Positions 38,899 to 47,931 of a DNA stretch of 64,000 nt are shown here, piece by piece (within the stretch, counting starts at the first letter, position 1; the number at the start of each line of letters is the position of its first letter). A model generated the notes under the pieces. That model was given only the letters and a program-made list of their open reading frames with translations, was not told the origin of the DNA and ran no database searches. The position numbers and the translations under genes were made by a program. This stretch comes from Pseudomonas sp. ML96 (GTDB taxonomy: Bacteria; Pseudomonadota; Gammaproteobacteria; Pseudomonadales; Pseudomonadaceae), in assembly GCF_000761545.1 (NCBI RefSeq), contig NZ_JPMY01000036.1:1-64000 (forward strand), written 5' to 3'.

Positions 38899-40281
38899 TT
38901 ACTTGGCGGCAGCGCGTTTGAGACGGAAGCAGACCCAGATGAACAGCACCCACACCGGGATGGCGTACACCGAGACCTGGATACCCGGAATCATCAGCAT
39001 CACGCCGAGGATGAACAGCACGAAGGCCAGGCACAGGTAGTTGGCGAAGGGGAACCAGAAGGCCTTGAAGCTCGGCTGCACACCCTTGGCCACCATGGCC
39101 TTGCGGAACTTCAGGTGCGCCAGGCTGATCATCGCCCAGTTGATCACCAGGGCGGCGACCACCAGCGACATCAGCAGCTCCAGCGCGCTCTGCGGCACCA
39201 CGTAGTTGACCACCACGCAGAGCAGGGTCACCGCCGCCGACAGGGCGATGGCCAGCACCGGCACGCCGCGCGAGTTGACCTTCATCAGCGCCTTCGGCGC
39301 GTCGCCCTGCTCGGCCAGGCCGTAGAGCATGCGGCTGTTGCAGTACACGCCGCTGTTGTAGACCGACAGCGCCGCGGTCAGCACCACGAAGTTGAGCACG
39401 TGGGCCGCAGTGCCCTCGCCGATCAGCGAGAAGATCTGCACGAACGGGCTGCTGGCGTAGGCGTCACCACCGGAGGTCAGGGTCTTCACCAGATCGTCCC
39501 AGGGGTGCAGCGACAGCAGGATGGTCAGCGCGCCGATGTAGAAGATCAGAATCCGCCAGACCACCTGGTTGATCGCCTTGGGGATCACGGTCTTCGGCTG
39601 ATCGGCCTCGGCGGCAGTGATGCCCACCAGCTCCAGGCCACCGAAGCTGAACATGATGATCGCCATCATCATCACCAGCCCGGAAACGCCGTTGGGGAAG
39701 AAGCCGCCGTGGCTCCACAGGTTGCTGATGCTGGCCTGCTCGCCGCCGGCGCCGCTGATCAGCAGGTAGCCGCCGAGCACGATCATGCCGATGATCGCCA
39801 CCACCTTGATGATGGCGAACCAGAATTCGGTTTCGCCGAAGGCCTTCACGTTGACCAGGTTGATCAGGTTGATCAGCACGAAGAACGCGGCCGCCGTGGC
39901 CCAGGTCGGGATTTCCGGCCACCAGTACTGCACGTACTTGCCCACGGCCGTCAGCTCGGCCATGCCCACCAGCACGTAGAGCACCCAGTAGTTCCAGCCC
40001 GAGAGGAAGCCGGCGAACGGGCCCCAGTAGCTATGGGCGAAGTGGCTGAAGGAGCCGGCGACCGGCTCCTCGACGATCATCTCGCCAAGCTGGCGCATGA
40101 TCAGGAAGGCAATGAAACCGCCGATGGCATAACCCAGGATCATCGACGGGCCGGCGCTCTGCATCACCCCGGCGGAGCCGAGGAACAGGCCGGTGCCGAT
40201 GGCGCCACCGAGGGCGATCAACTGGATATGGCGGTTCTTGAGGCCGCGCTTGAGCGGGCCGGTATGCAGCTGTTCGGACAT
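38899..40281 (-). CDS. aroP: Aromatic amino acid permease (AroP type)
   Basis: A 460-residue APC-family permease with about 12 membrane segments. The N-terminus RGLKNRHIQLIALGGAIGTG, and blocks such as SFSHFAHSYWGPFAGF and FSFGGLELVGITAAEA, are close to E. coli AroP, which imports phenylalanine, tyrosine and tryptophan by proton symport. The neighbouring indolepyruvate oxidoreductase and tyrosine-degradation genes support an aromatic amino acid substrate. Related permeases (e.g. PheP, ProY) cannot be excluded. Confidence 0.82.
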   Translation of the reverse strand: MSEQLHTGPLKRGLKNRHIQLIALGGAIGTGLFLGSAGVMQSAGPSMILGYAIGGFIAFLIMRQLGEMIVEEPVAGSFSHFAHSYWGPFAGFLSGWNYWVLYVLVGMAELTAVGKYVQYWWPEIPTWATAAAFFVLINLINLVNVKAFGETEFWFAIIKVVAIIGMIVLGGYLLISGAGGEQASISNLWSHGGFFPNGVSGLVMMMAIIMFSFGGLELVGITAAEADQPKTVIPKAINQVVWRILIFYIGALTILLSLHPWDDLVKTLTSGGDAYASSPFVQIFSLIGEGTAAHVLNFVVLTAALSVYNSGVYCNSRMLYGLAEQGDAPKALMKVNSRGVPVLAIALSAAVTLLCVVVNYVVPQSALELLMSLVVAALVINWAMISLAHLKFRKAMVAKGVQPSFKAFWFPFANYLCLAFVLFILGVMLMIPGIQVSVYAIPVWVLFIWVCFRLKRAAAK

Positions 40282-40474
40282 CAGCGTGCGCTCCGAAGCA
40301 AGCGACGGGTGAGGCAGGTACGAGGCATGGGTTCACCGGTCTGTCGAAATAGACCGCCGGACTCGTGATCAGGCAGTCGTGAAGGGCCCGTCGGACCTGG
40401 CCGCGAGCGCCGCGCAGTATACACCCCGGGCCACGGCGATCAGGAACCGCGTGTCGAGGACGGAATTCGGGAGC

Positions 40475-40509
40475 AAAAAGGCCACCCTGCTCCGCAGAGC
40501 AAGGGTGGC
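40475..40509 (-). terminator. Rho-independent terminator after the indolepyruvate oxidoreductase
   Basis: On the minus strand GCCACCCTTGCTC pairs with GAGCAGGGTGGC (one bulge) and is followed by CTTTTTGC. It lies 18 nt past the stop codon. Confidence 0.85.
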
Positions 40510-40527
40510 AAACGGGGGTGACGGGTA

Positions 40528-43500
40528 TCAGGCGGCTGGTTCGAACAGCTGCACCGCCGAGATTTCCTTGGCCAGCAGGCGCGCCTTGAGTTGCTCGGCC
40601 TGCTCGCGGGCCTTGGCCAGGGCGTGTTCCTTGACGTGGCCGTAGCCGCGGATCTGCTCCGGCAGCTCGGCCAGGGCCACGGCGGTGCGGTAGTTGTCCG
40701 GACGCTGCTCCTTGAGCAACAGCTCGACCAACTGCTCGTACTCGCCGATCAGCTCACGCTCGACCTTGCGCTCGGCGCTGTGGCCGAACGGATCGAGCAC
40801 ACTGCCGCGCAGGAACTTGAAGCGCGCCAGCACGGCGAAGGCCTTGAGCATCCAGGGGCCGAAGGTGCGCTTGATCGGTGCGCCGGTACGCGAGTCGGGC
40901 TTGGCCAGCCAGCTCGGCGCCAGGTGGAACTGCAGGCGGTAGTCACCTTCGAACTGCGCTTCCAGGCGCTGGCGGAAGGCCGGCTCGCTGTACAGCCGCG
41001 CCACCTCGTACTCGTCCTTGTAGGCCAGCAGCTTGAAGTAGTAGCGCGCCACCGCGCGGCTCAGGGCCTTGTCGGCGCCACTGTCGGCCTGACGCACGCG
41101 CTCCACCAGTTGCAGGTAGCGCTGGGCGTAGTCGGCATCCTGATACGCGGTGAGACGGGCCATGCGGTCGGCGACGATCTCCTCGAAGCTCTCGCAACGC
41201 GGCGCCTCGGGGTTCTTCGGCTTGGCCAGCTGCTCCACGGCAGCCAGGTCATGGGCGGCGCGGCGGCCCCAGAGGAAGGCCTGCTGGTTGAGCTTGATCG
41301 ACACGCCGTTGAGCTCGATGGCCTTGTCGATGGCCTCAGCGGACACCGGCACCAAGCCTTTTTGATACGCGTACCCGAGCATAAACAGGTTGCTGGCGAT
41401 GGTATCGCCGAGCAGCGCGGTGGCCAGGCGGGTGGCGTCGACGAAGTGGCTCTTGCCCTCGCCCACCGCCTCCACCAGCGCCTCGCGCATGGCCGCGCCG
41501 GGCACCTGGGCGTCCGGGTTGCGGGTGAACTCGGCGGTGGCCGCCTCGTGGCTGTTGACCACGGCATTGGCGATCTTGTCGTTGAGCTTGGCCAGCGATT
41601 CCTCGCCAGCTGCCACCACCAGATCGCAGGCCAGCAGCAGGTCGGTCTCGCCGGCGGCGATGCGCACGGCGTAGATATCGTCCTGCTTGGCGGCGATGCG
41701 AATGTGGCTGATCACCGGGCCGAACTTCTGCGCCAGGCCGGCCTGATCGAGCACGGTGCAGCCCTTGCCTTCCAGGTGCGCGGCCATGCCCAACAGCGCG
41801 CCGACGGTGGTTACACCGCTGCCGCCGACACCCGGCAGGAGGATGTTCCAGGGTCGCGACAGGTCTGGCTGGCGCGGCTCCGGCAGGGCCACGAACAACG
41901 CCTTGGCACCCAGTGCCTCAGGCTTGCGCAGACCGCCGCCATGCACAGTGACGAAGCTCGGGCAGAAGCCTTCGACGCAGGAGAAGTCCTTGTTGCAGGC
42001 GTTCTGGTCGATCTCGCGTTTGCGCCCCAGCTCGGTCTCCAGCGGCAGCACGGAGAGGCAGTTGGACTTCACGCTGCAGTCGCCGCAACCCTCGCACACA
42101 GCCGGGTTGATGTAGGCGCGCTTCTGCGGGTCGACCAGCTTGCCGCGTTTGCGCCGACGGCGCTTCTCGGTGGCGCAGGTCTGGTCGTAGAGGATCACCG
42201 AGGTGCCCTTGATCTCGCGCAGCTCGCGCTGCACGGCATCCAGCTCGCGACGGTGGTGGAAGGTGACGATGGGCGCGAAGGTGGCGCGGGTCGGGTACTT
42301 GTTCGGCTCGTCCGAAACCAGGGCAATGCGTTTCACGCCCTCGGCGTAGACCTGCTGACTGAGCTGGTCGATGCGCAGCTCACCGTCGATCGGCTGGCCG
42401 CCGGTCATGGCCACCGCGTCGTTGTAGAGGATCTTGTAGGTGATGTTCACCCCGGAGGCCACGGCCGCGCGCAGGGCCAGCTGGCCGGAGTGGAAGTAGG
42501 TGCCGTCGCCGAGGTTCTGGAACACGTGGGCGGTTTCAGTGAACGGCGCCTGGCCGATCCAGGTGGCACCCTCGCCGCCCATCTGGGTGAAGGTGTCGGT
42601 ACGCCGGTCCATCCACTGGGTCATGTAGTGGCAGCCGATGCCACCGAGGGCGCGACTGCCTTCCGGCAGTTGGGTGGAGCTGTTGTGCGGGCAGCCTGAG
42701 CAGAAATGCGGGGTGCGCTTGGTGTCGTGCTTGGGCGCGGCCAGCGCAGCTTCTTTCGCAGCAAGGAAGGCCAGGCGCTCGTCTATGGTGGCACTGGTGT
42801 AGATCGGCGCCAGGCGCTTGGCGATGACGCGGGCGATCATCGCCGGGGTCAGCTCGGCCAGGTTGGGTAGCAGGGACACGCCCTGCTCGTCGAACTCGCC
42901 GACCACCCGCGGGCGCTTGCCGACCGGCCAGTTGTACAGCTGCCCGGTGAGCTGGTCCTCGATGATGCTGCGCTTCTCCTCGACCACCAGGATCTCGTCC
43001 AGGCCCTCGGCGAACTGGTGCACCGACACCGGCTCCAGCGGCCAGCTCATGCCGACCTTGAGCACGCGCAGACCGACCTGGGCGCACAGCTCCTCGTCCA
43101 GGCCGAGGTCATCCAGAGCCTGGCGCACGTCGAGGTAGGACTTGCCGGTGGTGATGATGCCCAGACGCGGGTTGGGCGAATCCAGCTTGATCTGGTTGAG
43201 GTTGTTGGCCAGGGCGAAGGCCCGGGCGGCGTAGATCTTGAACTGGTTGAGACGTTTTTCCTGGGCCAGGGGCGGGTCTGGCCAGCGGATGTGCACACCG
43301 TCTTCCGGCAGCTGGAAGTCGGTCGGCAGTTTGATCTCGATGCGCAGCGGGTCGACATCGACCACGGCGGAGGAATCGACGTTCTCGGCGATGGTCTTCA
43401 GCGCCACCCAGCAACCGCTGTAACGCGACAGCTCCCAGCCGATGATGCCGTAGTCGAGGATTTCCTGGACGTTGGCCGGGTTGAGCACCGGAATCGACGC

Positions 43501-43995
43501 GGCGATAAAGGCGTGCTCGCTCTGGTGGGCGATGGTCGAGGACTTGCAGCCGTGGTCGTCGCCGGCCAGCAGTAGCACGCCGCCCTTCTCCGCCACACCG
43601 GCCGAGTTGCCGTGCTTGAACACGTCGCCACAGCGGTCCACACCCGGGCCCTTGCCATACCACATGGCGAACACGCCATCGTAGCGCGCACCGGGGAACA
43701 GGTTGGCCTGTTGGCTGCCCCACACGGCAGTTGCGCCCAACTCTTCGTTGACGCCGGGCTGGAAGTGGATGTGGTTGTCCTGCAGGAACTGCTTGGCTTC
43801 CCACAGGCTCTTGTCGAGGTTGCCCAGGGGCGACCCCCGGTAACCGGAGATGAAGCAGGCGGTATTCAGACCGAAGGCGGCATCACGCTGCTTCTGCAGC
43901 ATGGGCAGGCGGGTCAGGGCCTGGGTACCGGTGAGGTACAGCTGGCCCGTGGCTACACGGTACTTGTCGTCCAGGCGGATTTCGGCCAGAGACAT
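40528..43995 (-). CDS. Indolepyruvate:ferredoxin oxidoreductase, fused alpha-beta form
   Basis: A 1155-residue single-chain 2-oxoacid:ferredoxin oxidoreductase that decarboxylates aryl-pyruvates (from aromatic amino acid transamination) to aryl-acetyl-CoA. In order: pyrimidine-binding domain (NTACFISGYRGSPLGNLD near residue 45), TPP domain (near GGIGCHYMTQWMDR and NLGDGTYFHSGQ), a cysteine-rich Fe-S segment (NPAVCEGCGDCSVKSNC and later CNKDFSCVEGFCPSF), the IorB-like gamma domain (ILLPGVGGSGVTTVGALLGM) and a C-terminal unassigned domain. It stands alone opposite an Lrp-type regulator. Substrate is inferred from family and the aromatic context. Confidence 0.9.
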   Translation of the reverse strand: MSLAEIRLDDKYRVATGQLYLTGTQALTRLPMLQKQRDAAFGLNTACFISGYRGSPLGNLDKSLWEAKQFLQDNHIHFQPGVNEELGATAVWGSQQANLFPGARYDGVFAMWYGKGPGVDRCGDVFKHGNSAGVAEKGGVLLLAGDDHGCKSSTIAHQSEHAFIAASIPVLNPANVQEILDYGIIGWELSRYSGCWVALKTIAENVDSSAVVDVDPLRIEIKLPTDFQLPEDGVHIRWPDPPLAQEKRLNQFKIYAARAFALANNLNQIKLDSPNPRLGIITTGKSYLDVRQALDDLGLDEELCAQVGLRVLKVGMSWPLEPVSVHQFAEGLDEILVVEEKRSIIEDQLTGQLYNWPVGKRPRVVGEFDEQGVSLLPNLAELTPAMIARVIAKRLAPIYTSATIDERLAFLAAKEAALAAPKHDTKRTPHFCSGCPHNSSTQLPEGSRALGGIGCHYMTQWMDRRTDTFTQMGGEGATWIGQAPFTETAHVFQNLGDGTYFHSGQLALRAAVASGVNITYKILYNDAVAMTGGQPIDGELRIDQLSQQVYAEGVKRIALVSDEPNKYPTRATFAPIVTFHHRRELDAVQRELREIKGTSVILYDQTCATEKRRRRKRGKLVDPQKRAYINPAVCEGCGDCSVKSNCLSVLPLETELGRKREIDQNACNKDFSCVEGFCPSFVTVHGGGLRKPEALGAKALFVALPEPRQPDLSRPWNILLPGVGGSGVTTVGALLGMAAHLEGKGCTVLDQAGLAQKFGPVISHIRIAAKQDDIYAVRIAAGETDLLLACDLVVAAGEESLAKLNDKIANAVVNSHEAATAEFTRNPDAQVPGAAMREALVEAVGEGKSHFVDATRLATALLGDTIASNLFMLGYAYQKGLVPVSAEAIDKAIELNGVSIKLNQQAFLWGRRAAHDLAAVEQLAKPKNPEAPRCESFEEIVADRMARLTAYQDADYAQRYLQLVERVRQADSGADKALSRAVARYYFKLLAYKDEYEVARLYSEPAFRQRLEAQFEGDYRLQFHLAPSWLAKPDSRTGAPIKRTFGPWMLKAFAVLARFKFLRGSVLDPFGHSAERKVERELIGEYEQLVELLLKEQRPDNYRTAVALAELPEQIRGYGHVKEHALAKAREQAEQLKARLLAKEISAVQLFEPAA

Positions 43996-44194
43996 AGCGC
44001 GCTCCTTTTATTCTTGTGGTGAGCGAGACGACCTTTCTTGGAGGTCGCCGTTAAACCCTGGCACGGGGTCGCCGCGCCGGGTCGTATGGCAAAGACTATG
44101 ACCGAGGAGTTTCGGATTTTTCTTTCTTTTTTCCAGAGCGAAGCGGAATACTGCGCATGAGTTATCCCTTCATGACCAATAAAGAGAAAAATTC

Positions 44195-44662
44195 ATGCAG
44201 GAAAAGCTGAGCCCCATCGACCGCCGCATCCTGAGCCTGCTGCAGCACAACGCCGACCTCTCGGCCGCCGAAATCGCCGAAAAGGTGGAACTATCGCAAT
44301 CGCCCTGCTGGCGACGCATCCACCGCATGCAGGAAGAAGGGCTGATCGAGCGCAAGGTCGCCCTGCTCAACCCGAAGAAGCTCGGCCTGGGCATCACCGT
44401 GTTCGTCGACATCAAGCTCTCGGCACACGGCCGCAGCAACCTGGAGGAGTTCGAGCAGGCGGTGGTCGGCTACCCCCAGGTACTGGAGTGCCACACCATG
44501 GCCGGCGGCTCGGACTACCTGCTCAAGGTGGTGGCCAAGGACATCGCCGATTACGAACGCTTCCTGCGCGACCACCTGCTGCAACGCCCACATGTGCACG
44601 AGGCACACTCGCATATCGCGATGAGCGAGGTGAAGAGGACTACGGAGTTGCCGTTGGATTGA
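44195..44662 (+). CDS. Lrp/AsnC-family regulator
   Basis: A 155-residue feast/famine regulator with an N-terminal winged helix-turn-helix (residues about 5-60, NADLSAAEIAEKVELSQSPCWRR) and a C-terminal RAM effector domain (AGGSDYLLKVVAKDIADYERF). It is divergent from the indolepyruvate oxidoreductase over 199 nt, so it is a likely amino-acid-responsive regulator of that gene. AT-rich foreign DNA begins just downstream. Confidence 0.93.
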   Translation: MQEKLSPIDRRILSLLQHNADLSAAEIAEKVELSQSPCWRRIHRMQEEGLIERKVALLNPKKLGLGITVFVDIKLSAHGRSNLEEFEQAVVGYPQVLECHTMAGGSDYLLKVVAKDIADYERFLRDHLLQRPHVHEAHSHIAMSEVKRTTELPLD

Positions 44663-44729
44663 GCATGGAAACGCCCCGTTGGCGGTTAATAAAGAAACAA
44701 CGAAACAGCCTCTAGCATGAGCAGACAGA

Positions 44730-44750
44730 TCTAGCGATGTAAGGGCTAGA
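44730..44750. promoter_or_regulatory. Inverted repeat upstream of the ATPase-TOPRIM gene
   Basis: TCTAGC, 9-nt spacer, GCTAGA: a perfect 6-bp inverted repeat 62 nt upstream of the ATG. It lies close to a weak -10-like TACATAAT around 44790. It could be an operator; no terminator T-run follows. Confidence 0.4.
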
Positions 44751-44811
44751 CTCATCTGGCAAGGTAAAAATCTCAAACGGCACCTTTATACATAATCCAT
44801 AGGACTGGAAA

Positions 44812-46479
44812 ATGCAGCACACCTCCGCACAGTACCAAGGCCATAGCTTTAACTTCGAGCGAATCAACGTAATCCTAGGAGCTAATGGTTCAGGAAAATC
44901 CAAACTCCTTAATGAAATAAAGAGCGCTGCCCATGGAAAAAATGGCTGCAAAGTCGTTTATATTGAAGGAGGAAGAACAATAAAAATCGTCGACGTCCTA
45001 AAATTTGACGTGCAAAACTTCAGAAACTATGACGTATATGAGAAAGTGATATCAAACTATGAAGGGAAAAGAACTCACTCCCTAGCAGACAGGTTATTTG
45101 ACGCACTTATAGTATTAGACAAACGCGACGCACAGATAAAGGCAGAACACTCAGACCTTGTAAGTCAATGGATAGAAGGCGGACAAAAATACGAATGCCC
45201 CAAGAGGCAACAACCCCCTCTCGACCGGCTATTTGAGCTATTCAATGAGATATTCCCACTAATATCACTCAAGTATGACTCAAACACCAAGCGCCTCACT
45301 GCAACCAAAGGTGAAAATACATATGGCCCATCTGCAATGTCAGATGGTGAAAAGCAGGTATTCTCCATTCTAGCTGACTTACTGGAACTCACTCCTGAAT
45401 ATAGCGTTGTCATAGCAGACGAGCCAGAACTAAACCTTCACCCAGAGCTAGCTGAGCGACTATGGACATTACTTGAGAGCGAGTTCCCTGAAAAAACATT
45501 CATCTATGCGACGCATAGTATAAATTTCGCGCTCCGCAGCAACGTACAAAAAGTTTGGGTCCTTAGCGTTGACGCAAAGAACATTGCCGAATTCACTGGT
45601 TTAGAAACGCTACCAAGAGCAGAAACCACTGCTCTACTGGGTAGTCTCCCAGGAATACTTTCAGCAAACCGCGTAATAGTTACCGAGGGACATGAAAAAT
45701 CTTTCGATGCCATCTTTTACCGCTGGCTCATGAGCGACAGCACAATTGAAATTTTTGCCGCCGGCGGATGTACTGATGTGATATCGATCGCAGCAAAAAA
45801 TGGAATATGGAAGAAAGTAACATCAAAAATAGCACTTACAGGTGTCATCGACTCAGATTATCGAGACGATGAAAATCTATGCAACCTAGAAGAAGCAAAT
45901 ATATGCAAATTACCGCTCCACGAAGCCGAAGCATACTTATGCATTCCTGAAATAATTACAGCAATAGCACACAGAATTGGATCAATCGACCCGATACTCA
46001 CTGAGGCCGATGTCGCAAGCGCCATATTCAAAGAGCTCGAAGAGAAAAAGCTCATCATCGCAGCCAGGCGGGTTTTTTCTTCTTCCCACATACGCCTGGG
46101 CCTCAGCATTGACAGAAAATTGCTAAGCGCAGCAACTGATCGCGAAGAATTACTTTTAAAAATCCAAGAAGCATCAGCAACCGAGATTGAAAAGGCACAA
46201 CAAAAGCTATCAATTGAAATCATTGAATCTCGACTAAACTCAGAAATAACAAAAATTGATGAAATTATCACAACCAGCGACATCGAGAGCGCACTAAAAT
46301 TTTTGCCCGCCAAAGAACTTGCTAGCAAGTTAGCCCCTCGTGCTGGCTGCAAATCAGCCGCAGACCTAATGCGCTCGCTACGGCACAACTTCAAACCCAA
46401 CGACTTCTCACTCACCAAACAATTAAGCCAGAAAATAAAGCTAGCTTTATCTTACGAAAGCGCTAAACCAGATGAATAA
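44812..46479 (+). CDS. AAA ATPase-TOPRIM (DUF4435/OLD/PARIS-like) candidate defence protein
   Basis: A 555-residue ABC-type AAA ATPase joined to a TOPRIM-like domain. Walker A GANGSGKS (23-30), ABC-like signature SDGEKQ (177-182), Walker B VVIADEPELNLHPE (199-212) and switch His235 (ATHS) are intact. After residue ~285 come a TOPRIM glutamate (VTEGHEKSFD, Glu292) and DxD (IDSDYRDD, Asp347/Asp349), resembling DUF4435, then a helical C-terminus. This order matches OLD-family nucleases and single-chain fused PARIS proteins. Codon use is strongly AT-rich (45001-45060 has 18 G/C of 60, versus 42 of 60 at 44221-44280). It is a lone gene with no partner and is followed by the ~670-bp repeat. Defence function is inferred. 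Confidence 0.85.
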   Translation: MQHTSAQYQGHSFNFERINVILGANGSGKSKLLNEIKSAAHGKNGCKVVYIEGGRTIKIVDVLKFDVQNFRNYDVYEKVISNYEGKRTHSLADRLFDALIVLDKRDAQIKAEHSDLVSQWIEGGQKYECPKRQQPPLDRLFELFNEIFPLISLKYDSNTKRLTATKGENTYGPSAMSDGEKQVFSILADLLELTPEYSVVIADEPELNLHPELAERLWTLLESEFPEKTFIYATHSINFALRSNVQKVWVLSVDAKNIAEFTGLETLPRAETTALLGSLPGILSANRVIVTEGHEKSFDAIFYRWLMSDSTIEIFAAGGCTDVISIAAKNGIWKKVTSKIALTGVIDSDYRDDENLCNLEEANICKLPLHEAEAYLCIPEIITAIAHRIGSIDPILTEADVASAIFKELEEKKLIIAARRVFSSSHIRLGLSIDRKLLSAATDREELLLKIQEASATEIEKAQQKLSIEIIESRLNSEITKIDEIITTSDIESALKFLPAKELASKLAPRAGCKSAADLMRSLRHNFKPNDFSLTKQLSQKIKLALSYESAKPDE

Positions 46480-46529
46480 CTCAAAGAGGGCAACTTTATT
46501 TGCCTGACCAATACGCTGGACGAATCTTC

Positions 46530-47207
46530 CCCTTTCGCCCTTACGGCGAGTTACTTTCTCTTGTCTGGCCAAGAGAAAGTAACCAAAGAGAAGGCCACCC
46601 CGGCATCCGGGTCTGGCCTGCGGCCAGACTTCCCTCCCTCCGGTGTCGCTTCGGGGGCCGGCTTACAAGGGCCGTCCCTGGCCCTTTGTGCGGGGACGCC
46701 TAGTCCTCTCGCCGCATCCATGCGGCTCGTCCCCCTGCGCAACACCTCCACTCGGCCTTCTGACGGGGACTCGGGCTCCGAGTTGCTTGTTGACTTGTCT
46801 AAGCGCTGCGCGCCCGAACAGAGGTATCAGGACTCGCTTTCGTAGGGTGGTCTCGCCGCAGGCAGCCCACCACACCGGAACGGTGTACTGCCCTTCGGGC
46901 GAGTAACACCCTACAGAAGCGGCATCGCACCCTCAGGCGACTCCCCGCCCCTTCAGGAGGGTGAGCGGAATCGTTGTGGAAGGGATTGAGCGGCATGGAT
47001 GCCGCGAGAGGCGCGATGGGCCAAGGATGGCCCTTCGCGCCGTGTCCCTGGAACGGCGATGGAGCGAACGAACCCGGAGCGAAGCGCAGGGCCGGATGCA
47101 GGGGCAAGCGTTTTTGCTTACTTTTTCCGCGACTGGAAAAAGTGAGCCGCCCAGCAGGGCGGAACCAATGCCGAAGCCCACACGAGAATTAGCAGCGGCA
47201 CGAAAGC
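46530..47207. repeat. ~670-bp structured intergenic repeat, copy B
   Basis: Same orientation and module order as 12727-13396. The left hairpin is perfect: GTTACTTTCTCTTG (46550-46563) and CAAGAGAAAGTAAC (46570-46583). The right hairpin has ACTTTTTCC/GGAAAAAGT arms (about 47119-47144) and is followed by the shared GCCCAGCAGGGCGGAACC module. Internal hairpin TCTGGCC-tgc-GGCCAGA is at 46612-46628. Conservation is highest at both ends and in several internal blocks; the parts around 46690-46730, 46790-46850 and 47010-47090 have diverged most. No flanking target duplication is seen. It starts about 50 nt past the ATPase-TOPRIM stop codon. Confidence 0.85.
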
Positions 47208-47236
47208 ACGCAGGAGCAAAAGGCCCCTTTCCCTAA

Positions 47237-47260
47237 CCCTCTCCCGTAAACGGGAGAGGG
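47237..47260 (-). terminator. Hairpin downstream of maiA
   Basis: CCCTCTCCCG and CGGGAGAGGG form a perfect 10-bp stem with a TAAA loop just past the maiA stop. There is no T-run, so it may be a short palindromic repeat that also ends or protects the hpd-maiA transcript. Confidence 0.5.
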
Positions 47261-47268
47261 GACTAGAG

Positions 47269-47931
47269 CTAGAGCACTGCGTCTGGCTGAGCTTCGGGTG
47301 CGGCTGCCTTGAAGGCGTCCAACGCCTGGCAGCGATCTTCCATCTCCAGCAGACGAGGGAACGCATCCAGCGAGCAGGCAAACCTCCGAGCGTTATACAG
47401 CTGCGGAATCACGCAGGCTTCGAGATAGCCCGGCCGGTTGCCCAGCGACAGGCCGCCCTTGAGCACAGCCAGCCCCTCTTCCACCGCTGCCAGCCCCTTC
47501 TCCACCCAGTGGCGGTACCAGGCGTTCTTCGCTTCGTCGTCGACGCCCAGCTCGGTGCTGAGGTACTGCAGCACCCGCAGGTTGTTCAGCGGGTGGATAT
47601 CGCAGGCGATATGCAGGGCCAGGGCACGCGCCTGGGCGCGCTGGGCCGGTTCGGCTGGCAGCAGAGCCGGCACCGGGAACACCTCGTCGAGGTATTCGAG
47701 GATGGCCAGCGACTGGGCGATGCGCACCCCGCCGTTGCGTTCATCCACCAGCAACGGCAGTAGCTCCTGAGGGTTCAGCGCCTGGTACTCGGCGCTGTGC
47801 TGCTGGCCGCCGTCCTTGACCAGGTGCACCGGCACCTGGCGGTAGGCCAGCCCCTTGAGGTTCAGCCCGATGCGCACCCGGTAGGCGGCGCTGGAGCGCC
47901 AGTAGCCGTAGAGCGTCAGCTCACTGCTCAT
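47269..47931 (-). CDS. maiA: Maleylacetoacetate isomerase
   Basis: MaiA, a zeta-class glutathione transferase, converts maleylacetoacetate to fumarylacetoacetate. The 220-residue protein has the glutathione-site motif GYWRSSAAYRVRIGLNLKGL at residues 8-27 and a C-terminal helical domain (YLEACVIPQLYNARRF). It starts at MSSELTLYGYW, overlapping the fahA 3' end by 11 nt; an upstream extension in frame lies wholly within fahA and is not native. Last gene of the tyrosine operon. Confidence 0.97.
   Translation of the reverse strand: MSSELTLYGYWRSSAAYRVRIGLNLKGLAYRQVPVHLVKDGGQQHSAEYQALNPQELLPLLVDERNGGVRIAQSLAILEYLDEVFPVPALLPAEPAQRAQARALALHIACDIHPLNNLRVLQYLSTELGVDDEAKNAWYRHWVEKGLAAVEEGLAVLKGGLSLGNRPGYLEACVIPQLYNARRFACSLDAFPRLLEMEDRCQALDAFKAAAPEAQPDAVL

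Noticed and set aside
40591..42699. 702-residue open frame antisense to the indolepyruvate oxidoreductase
   Set aside because: Same antisense artefact; the sense strand has complete TPP and Fe-S motifs.
46500..47236. Short reading frames in repeat copy B, including one of 94 residues
   Set aside because: Same reasons as for copy A; GC-rich palindromes naturally leave open frames.
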